DNA of 64,000 bases, from assembly GCA_050180895.1 (NCBI GenBank), contig JBFXDS010000003.1, positions 186,001 to 250,000 on the forward strand, written 5' to 3'. Below, piece by piece: positions 59,685 through 64,000 of this stretch. The translations under genes were made by a program, and so were the position numbers. Positions within the stretch are counted from its first letter, which is position 1; the number at the start of each line of letters is the position of its first letter. The notes beneath the pieces were generated by a model, which was given only the letters and a program-made list of their open reading frames with translations, was not told the DNA's origin and did not search any database. Origin of the DNA: JBGPEQ01 sp050180895 (GTDB lineage Bacteria; Pseudomonadota; Alphaproteobacteria; Dongiales; Dongiaceae).

Positions 59685-60525
59685 ATGAGCAAGTACGAGC
59701 CTCTGCAGCGATATCTGGAGGGATTGACGCAAGACGAGTGGCTTGCATCATTCAGCGATATCGAAAGAATCTTGGGATTCGGGCTTCCGCGGAGTGCCCA
59801 TGACTACGCGGCATGGCGGGCGAACGAGCGCGATCCGCGATCCTCTCACAAGGGCGCTTGGCTCGATGCGGGATGGCGCGCGGACGAGATAAGTCTGACA
59901 GCGAGGCGGGTCACCTTTAGGCGGAACAACACACGCCCTTTGCGAACAGCCCGGAAGGTCGAGAAATCTAGGGCTGGGTCGCCCGAACTCATATCAGTTT
60001 CCACACCGGAGGTGGAGACGGCGTGCACAATCAGCTTGGCGTGGGCTCCGATCGGTCCGGTCGAACTTGACCCGGGCGGTAAGTTGGCTTTTCCGCGTGC
60101 TTCATCGTCCCCTGGTCTCTACCGCTTTACCCTTGAGCTTGCAGGACGAACGACGGTTTACATCGGAGAGGCAGACAATCTTACCCGTCGGTTTCAGCAT
60201 TATCGAACCCCAGGTTCACGCCAGGAAACGAACGTACGTCAACGCTCTTATGCTTCAGGTGATCAGGAATGGCGGGCGGATCTCCGTTTCGGTGATCGTT
60301 GCTACTGCAAAGATCAGGAGAGGCCATCAAGAGCGCCGAGCGGACTTCTCTTCAAAAGCAGAACGGGTCCTCTTCGAGCATGCGGCTCTGCTAATGAGCC
60401 GTGTTCCGGAGTCGTTATTGCCAACAAATGAGCATGGTGGCCGGTATCGCTGGTTTGAGGGCTCTGAGAGAGTCAACGAGAATCTAGCAGTGCCCGTCGT
60501 ACCGCCTCCGGTTCACGGTCGATGA
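59685..60525 (+). pseudogene. DUF7662 / GIY-YIG nuclease-like gene, frameshifted
   Basis: From ATG 59685 the frame begins MSKYEPLQRYLEGLTQDEWL and contains FSDIERILGFGLPRSAHDYAAWRANE, a DUF7662-like domain, then GLYRFTLELAGRTTVYIGEADNLTRRFQHYRTPG, a GIY-YIG core. At about 60236 similarity jumps to another frame (VNALMLQVIRNGGRISVSVIVATAKI...LFEHAALLMS) that ends at 60525; about two bases are missing relative to TNxRxNA expected there. The conserved Glu in the last part (KAERVLFEHAAL) is present. Less G+C-rich than neighbours. The 3' end overlaps the antitoxin gene by 53 bp, convergent. Confidence 0.78.
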
Positions 60526-60772
60526 CCGTCAAGAACGCGCGCGCGGCGCCCGATGGCGACCGGTGCTTCTGCTCCCAGTCCTGGATCGTGCGCTTGCTGA
60601 CGCCGAAGTGGCGGGCGAAATCGTCCTGGGACATGCCGACCTTCCTGCGGATCGTGCGCACGTCGATAGCCTTGGGGACGCGCACGCGATATTTCGACTT
60701 GTCCATCCTGCCCTCGGCGATGGCGAGGGCCTGCCGCGCGCTCCTAATGATGCGTTGACCTGCCTTTGACAT
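60473..60772 (-). CDS. HigA/NadS-like helix-turn-helix antitoxin
   Basis: 99 residues. XRE-type helix-turn-helix in the C-terminal half (VRTIRRKVGMSQDDFARHFGVSKRTIQDWEQKHRSPSGAARAFL), a basic N-terminus. It follows and overlaps by 29 bp a RelE/HigB-like toxin gene, the toxin-first order of HigBA modules. It likely represses the operon through the upstream palindrome and neutralises the toxin. Confidence 0.92.
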   Translation of the reverse strand: MSKAGQRIIRSARQALAIAEGRMDKSKYRVRVPKAIDVRTIRRKVGMSQDDFARHFGVSKRTIQDWEQKHRSPSGAARAFLTVIDREPEAVRRALLDSR

Positions 60773-61118
60773 GTCTCTTCACTCCTGCTCTGTAGACCTC
60801 CACCATTGACTTCAGCACGTCGGCCAATTGACGGCGCTCCGCCGGAGTCAGATCGACTTTCTCTCCCTTCGCGAAGACGTTCAGTAGAAACACCGGAATA
60901 TCGGGACCGCTGAAGAACGTGATCACGCGGTAGCCGCCGCTCTTTCCTTTGCTGCGGCCAGCGAAGCGGAGCTTGCGCGCCCCGCCGGTTCCGGGAATCT
61001 TATCGCCAGCGTCGGGATGTATTGCCACGAACTGCGCGATCGCGTCACATTCCGCCTCGCTCAATCCGGCGCGCTTCGCGTCGGCCAAGTAGTCAGGCGT
61101 TTCGATGACCGTCTGCAT
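60744..61118 (-). CDS. RelE/HigB-like toxin
   Basis: 124 residues. The RelE/ParE superfamily pattern is visible: TPDYLADAKRAGLSEAECDAIAQFVAIHPDAGDKIPGTGGARKLRFAGRSKGKSGGYRVITFF, followed by a Phe/Leu-rich strand (VFLLNVFAKGEKVDLTPAER). Such toxins cut mRNA at the ribosome. It is slightly longer than typical RelE. Overlaps the antitoxin gene by 29 bp, implying coupled translation. A clear promoter dyad lies just upstream. Confidence 0.92.
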   Translation of the reverse strand: MQTVIETPDYLADAKRAGLSEAECDAIAQFVAIHPDAGDKIPGTGGARKLRFAGRSKGKSGGYRVITFFSGPDIPVFLLNVFAKGEKVDLTPAERRQLADVLKSMVEVYRAGVKRHVKGRSTHH

Positions 61119-61130
61119 GACGCGATTCTT

Positions 61131-61151
61131 ACTATATACGGCAATGCCGTA
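61131..61151 (-). promoter_or_regulatory. Toxin-antitoxin promoter with operator dyad
   Basis: TACGGC (61137-61142) and GCCGTA (61146-61151) form a short inverted repeat with a 3-bp centre, next to a minus-strand TATAGT (-10-like, 61131-61136), 13-33 bp before the toxin start at 61118. This is where the HigA-like antitoxin would be expected to bind. Confidence 0.6.
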
Positions 61152-61227
61152 CTATGCAAGCGGAGGAGTGCAGGCGCGCGCGCCCGTCCGCAGCACGATA
61201 TCCCCTGCATCGACCCAGATCGTCGAA

Positions 61228-61260
61228 CCACGGGCGCGCCGCGCGCCCCTACGATTCGGA
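61228..61260. repeat. Variant of the short palindromic repeat
   Basis: CGGGCGCGCCGCGCGCCCCTA is a variant of the GGGGCGAGCGGCGCTCGCCC element. It supplies the TAG stop (61249-61251) of the dehydrogenase small subunit gene, so insertion of the repeat may have reset the 3' end of that gene. Confidence 0.6.
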
Positions 61261-61662
61261 ACGCCAGAGCCGGCGGCGGTGCGCGACGTGGTCGAGGCGG
61301 GCGGCGGTGGCGTCGTCCATCGTGGCGGGGACGTGGCCGGCGGGTTGCGGCGGATCTGTGGGCCAACCCAGGGCGGCGAGGACCGGTTCGGATTCGTAGT
61401 AGTCGGAGAGCGCCGCTGCCAGCAGCGCGCGGAATGCGTCAGACATGGCGCGCTCGACCGCGCGAACGGCATTCCCGCGCGAGGCTTCGTCCGACCGGGT
61501 GAACAACTCGGGTCCACCGGCCTGTGCGGCGATGGCATCCAGCACGGCGTTGTGCGGCTCGGCATAGGCGGCGAGGGGCAGGCCGGCGCGCGTGGCGCTC
61601 GGCAGCCTGTCGTCGCCCGGCAGCAGCGTGTCGAGCACGGCGGCGATGAAGTCCGGCGTCAT
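61249..61662 (-). CDS. Gluconate 2-dehydrogenase subunit 3-like protein
   Basis: 137 residues. The pattern MTPDFIAAVLDTLLPGDDRLPSATRAGLP and the C-terminal helices resemble the gamma subunit of membrane GMC dehydrogenases (gluconate 2-dehydrogenase subunit 3), which usually carries a Tat signal and helps export and assembly; none is visible here. Its ATG overlaps the stop of... the next gene in transcription: its start (61662) overlaps the GMC subunit stop (61659) as ATGA, so both are co-translated. The C-terminus is set by a stop in a palindromic repeat. Confidence 0.82.
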   Translation of the reverse strand: MTPDFIAAVLDTLLPGDDRLPSATRAGLPLAAYAEPHNAVLDAIAAQAGGPELFTRSDEASRGNAVRAVERAMSDAFRALLAAALSDYYESEPVLAALGWPTDPPQPAGHVPATMDDATAARLDHVAHRRRLWRSES

Positions 61663-63233
61663 GCGAGGTCCCGCGCGAGGTCGTCGGCGAGCTTGAGGGC
61701 GAGAGCGCCGATGGTGGAGGCGGGGTTCACGGCGCCGACGGTGGGAAAGAGGCTGCCGTCGGCGACGATCAGGTTGGGCACGGCGTGGCAACGACCGCGC
61801 GCGTTGGTGACGCTGGTGGCGGGATCGCGGCCCATGCGGGCGGTGCCGAGCAGGTGCCAGCCGGTGAGCGGCGCCAGCGGCAGGCGGACGACGCGCCAGG
61901 CGCCGGCGGCGCGCAGCATCTCCTCGGCGCGGTCGAGGCCGAAATCGAGGCTGCGGCGCGAGTGCTGGGACAGCGTGTAGTCCAGCTTCACGCCCGGCAG
62001 GCCGTCGGCCTCGGTGCGGTCGGTGAGGGTGACGCGGTTGTGCGCCTCCGGCAGGTCCTCGGCGAGGACGAGGATGGCGACGGAATGGCGGAACTCCTCG
62101 CGCAGCAGGCGCTGGGCCTCGCGGCCCCAGGCCGGCTCCAGCCGCAGCGCCTGCATCAGCGGGATGTTCTCGCGCGTGACCTGCAGATGCACGCCGCGCT
62201 TGAAGCCGCGGCGCGCGTCGGTCTCGTAGAACTCGTGGGAGTAGAGGGCGCAGCCGATGGGGCCGACCGGCCCGTCCAGCTCCTCCTTGAACATGCCGCG
62301 GACATAGGCGGCGGGATGGAACATGAGGTTGCGGCCGAGCGCCGGGCTGTCGAGGCCGGAGGCCAGCAGCAGGCGCGCCGTACCGATGCCGTTGCCGGCG
62401 ACGGCGACGCAGGAGGCCGGTTGGTCGATCGTGCGGCCGTCGGCATCGCGATAGATGACGCCGGTGGCGCGGCCGGCCTCGACCGTGACCTGCTGCACGA
62501 CGCAATGCGGGCGCAGTTCGACGCCATTGGCGATGGCGTGCGGCCAATAGGTGATGTCGGTCGAGGCCTTGGCCCTGTTGACGCAGCCCTGCTGGCAGGG
62601 GCCGCAATAGTTGCAGCCGGCGCGGCCGTCATGGGCGACCGCGTTGATGGCGGCGTCGACCGGCCACCAGTGCCAGCCCAGCGTGTCGAAGCCGCGGGCG
62701 GCGGTCATGCCGAGACGGCCGAGGGCGAGCGGCGGCATGGCGCGCGGCAGCTTCGGCGGATAGGCGGGATCGCCGGCGCGGCCGCTGACGCCCATGGCGG
62801 TGTCGTTGAGGTCGTAATAGGGCTCGAGATCGAAGTAGTCGAACGGCCAGTCGTCGCCGACGCCGTCGAGCGTCCGCGTCTTGAAATCCGAGGGATGCAG
62901 GCGCGGGAAATGGGCGGCCCAGTTTATGGTGGAGCCGCCGACGCCATTCCACATCAGCGGCTTGATCGGCGAGCCGCTATCGTCGATCGGGTGGTCGGCG
63001 GAGGGCGAACGGGTCGGCGCCTTCAGCCGCAGGTTGGGCGAGGTCGCCCATTCGGCGAAGGTGGCGCGCTGCCAGTCGCGTCGCCAGGCCGGCATGGCCG
63101 CCGTGTCCACCCAGCCGCCGCGCTCCAGGCAGACGATGCGGAGCCGTGGCACCTGTTCCGACAGTCGCGTGCAGAACGCCGCGCCGCCCATGCCGGCGCC
63201 GACGACGACCACATCGACGGGGTCTTGCTTCAT
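61659..63233 (-). CDS. GMC oxidoreductase with a Cys cluster (FAD-dependent dehydrogenase large subunit)
   Basis: 524 residues. FAD motif VVVVGAGMGGAAFCTRLSE, GMC region LMWNGVGGSTINWAAHFPRL, and the catalytic His/Asn pair in GWHLLGTARMG and GAVNPASTIGALALKLADDL. Cys207, Cys210, Cys213 and Cys217 (CNYCGPCQQGC) form a cluster comparable to the [3Fe-4S] site of FAD-glucose dehydrogenases. It probably oxidises an alcohol or sugar and passes electrons to a cytochrome c or quinone; no cytochrome subunit gene is seen. Overlaps the small subunit gene by 4 bp. Confidence 0.92.
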   Translation of the reverse strand: MKQDPVDVVVVGAGMGGAAFCTRLSEQVPRLRIVCLERGGWVDTAAMPAWRRDWQRATFAEWATSPNLRLKAPTRSPSADHPIDDSGSPIKPLMWNGVGGSTINWAAHFPRLHPSDFKTRTLDGVGDDWPFDYFDLEPYYDLNDTAMGVSGRAGDPAYPPKLPRAMPPLALGRLGMTAARGFDTLGWHWWPVDAAINAVAHDGRAGCNYCGPCQQGCVNRAKASTDITYWPHAIANGVELRPHCVVQQVTVEAGRATGVIYRDADGRTIDQPASCVAVAGNGIGTARLLLASGLDSPALGRNLMFHPAAYVRGMFKEELDGPVGPIGCALYSHEFYETDARRGFKRGVHLQVTRENIPLMQALRLEPAWGREAQRLLREEFRHSVAILVLAEDLPEAHNRVTLTDRTEADGLPGVKLDYTLSQHSRRSLDFGLDRAEEMLRAAGAWRVVRLPLAPLTGWHLLGTARMGRDPATSVTNARGRCHAVPNLIVADGSLFPTVGAVNPASTIGALALKLADDLARDLA

Positions 63234-63351
63234 CGGATCGACAATGGCTCGGTTCGCCGGCCATTGTCACCCCCGCGGAGGGGCGAGCGGTACGCGATTC
63301 AATTCTATGGATCTCTATGGATCGCATCGACGAAGCTGGGACCCTGCGCCC

Positions 63352-63416
63352 TGCGTCCTTCGACAAGCTCAGGATGAGGGATTTCTTTATGCCACCAAGA
63401 TTTTCCCCTCATCCTG
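63352..63416. repeat. Long palindromic repeat, copy 12, interrupted by an IS
   Basis: The left arm, core (ATTTCTTTATGCCACCAAGA) and the first bases of the right arm (CCCCTCATCCTG) are intact; the rest of the right arm is replaced from 63417 by the end of an insertion sequence. Confidence 0.9.
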
Positions 63417-64000
63417 GAGACCTTTGCACGGGAGGCGAACCATGATTCTCTATCGAGAGGTATGGAAGGGTGGAGAGTAGGATGGCTCGCAAGCGGATCG
63501 GTCAGATGAGTTGGCTCGATGGAGCGATTGAGCAGCGTGCAAGTCGGCGGCGCGACCGGCTGGGGGAGATCGCGGGTCTGATCGATTGGCGTCCGTTCGA
63601 GAAGCTGCTGTCGGGGATCCACAGCGCGGCGCGGGGAGAAGCGTCGTACCCGCCGCTGATGATGTTCAAGGTGCTGCTGGTGCAGCGGTGGTACGACCTT
63701 TCGGACCCGGCGATGGAAGAGGCTCTGTACGACCGGCTGTCGTTCCGGCGCTTTGCCGGCCTGGCGCTGGAAGACGACACGCCGGACCATTCGACGATCT
63801 TCCGCTTCCGCGATGCGTTGACGCGGGGCGGGCTGATGGCGCCGCTGCTGGCCGAGTTGATGCGCCAGCTGGACGGCAAGGGCGCCATCCTCAAGCAAGG
63901 GACCCTGATCGACGCCACCCTCATCCAGAGCGCGGCGCGGCGGCCGCGCATGGATGAGGACAAGGTCAGCCCGGTCGATCCGGACGCCCGCTTCGGCGCC
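63417..64000 (+). mobile_element. IS5-type insertion sequence, left part
   Basis: Begins GAGACCTTTGCACGGG, a typical IS5-family end, exactly where repeat copy 12 is broken, and contains a transposase gene that runs off the window. The right end and any target duplication (short, in IS5 elements) lie beyond 64000. Confidence 0.85.
63482..64000 (+). CDS. IS5 family transposase, N-terminal part
   Basis: 173 codons are visible, open to the window end. The protein starts MARKRIGQMSWLDGAIEQRA and shows the IS5 N-terminal domain YPPLMMFKVLLVQRWYDLSDPAMEEALYDRLSFRRFAGL, TPDHSTIFRFRDAL and the first DDE catalytic Asp in GTLIDATLIQSA. A GGAGAG site lies just before the ATG at 63482. The frame is intact so far, so the element may be active. 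Confidence 0.95.
   Translation, partial: MARKRIGQMSWLDGAIEQRASRRRDRLGEIAGLIDWRPFEKLLSGIHSAARGEASYPPLMMFKVLLVQRWYDLSDPAMEEALYDRLSFRRFAGLALEDDTPDHSTIFRFRDALTRGGLMAPLLAELMRQLDGKGAILKQGTLIDATLIQSAARRPRMDEDKVSPVDPDARFGA

Overview
The window is 64 kb of G+C-rich, gene-dense chromosome, best explained by an alphaproteobacterium of the Rhodospirillales type (inference). Supporting signs are the lgt / MidA-like methyltransferase / pgeF operon, a UbiK-type BMFP gene, a PHA phasin with a TGC-rich operator, a YbjN-proC-ybaK operon and a dispersed palindromic repeat (arms TGCGTCCTTCGACA...). No rRNA, tRNA or CRISPR array was seen. Both ends cut genes: an unidentified minus-strand gene at 1-61 and an IS5-type transposase from 63482.

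Layout. 1-5 kb: IS30 remnant, dienelactone hydrolase, prs, a 29-residue Lys-rich peptide gene, a Crp/Fnr regulator. 4-8 kb: TetR facing an EmrAB-type drug efflux operon with operator palindromes between, then a queuosine-precursor-type transporter. 8-12.8 kb: an M24-fold hydrolase lacking metal ligands, a MITE-like insertion, pgeF-midA-lgt, ubiK. 12.9-17.8 kb: ybjN-proC-ybaK, TetR, phasin, CsaA-like protein, lytic transglycosylase. 18-22.9 kb: aldo/keto reductase, a degenerate DNA-methyltransferase fragment, then a lower-G+C island (glutaredoxin-DinB fusion, Bug/TctC-type binding protein) and an SDR. 23-32 kb: two-component system, OmpA-like and PRC-barrel proteins, MarR plus 2OG-oxygenase operon, branched-chain aminotransferase, amidase, SDR. 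32.3-35.2 kb: molybdenum cofactor genes mobB-moeA-moaD-moaE. 35.4-37.4 kb: sugar-nucleotide epimerase and PPK2.

37.5-49.3 kb is the most coherent system: an acetate module. It holds yjcH-actP, a frameshifted response regulator, a membrane pseudo-histidine-kinase fused to a DEDDh exonuclease, a small membrane protein, a solute-symporter/histidine-kinase fusion (CrbS/CbrA type) and, 14 bp downstream, a hydrolase carrying every known catalytic and halide-pocket residue of fluoroacetate dehalogenase. Divergently sits a CBS/DUF294 nucleotidyltransferase behind an FNR-like box, and convergent to it an acyl-CoA synthetase. I infer acetate (and possibly haloacetate) uptake, sensing and activation.

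49.4-63 kb: two SDRs, a LacI regulator with a doubled operator facing an orphan PotD-like binding protein, a ThDP enzyme, an M3 oligoendopeptidase, an ABC1/UbiB kinase, a frameshifted DUF7662/GIY-YIG gene, a HigBA-type toxin-antitoxin pair, and a two-gene GMC dehydrogenase. The window ends in an IS that has inserted into a copy of the palindromic repeat.

Mobile and repeat DNA is prominent: twelve copies of the long palindromic repeat, a shorter GGGGCGAGCGGCGCTCGCCC repeat, a MITE-like element with a 5-bp target duplication, IS30 and methyltransferase remnants, and two genes broken by frameshifts.
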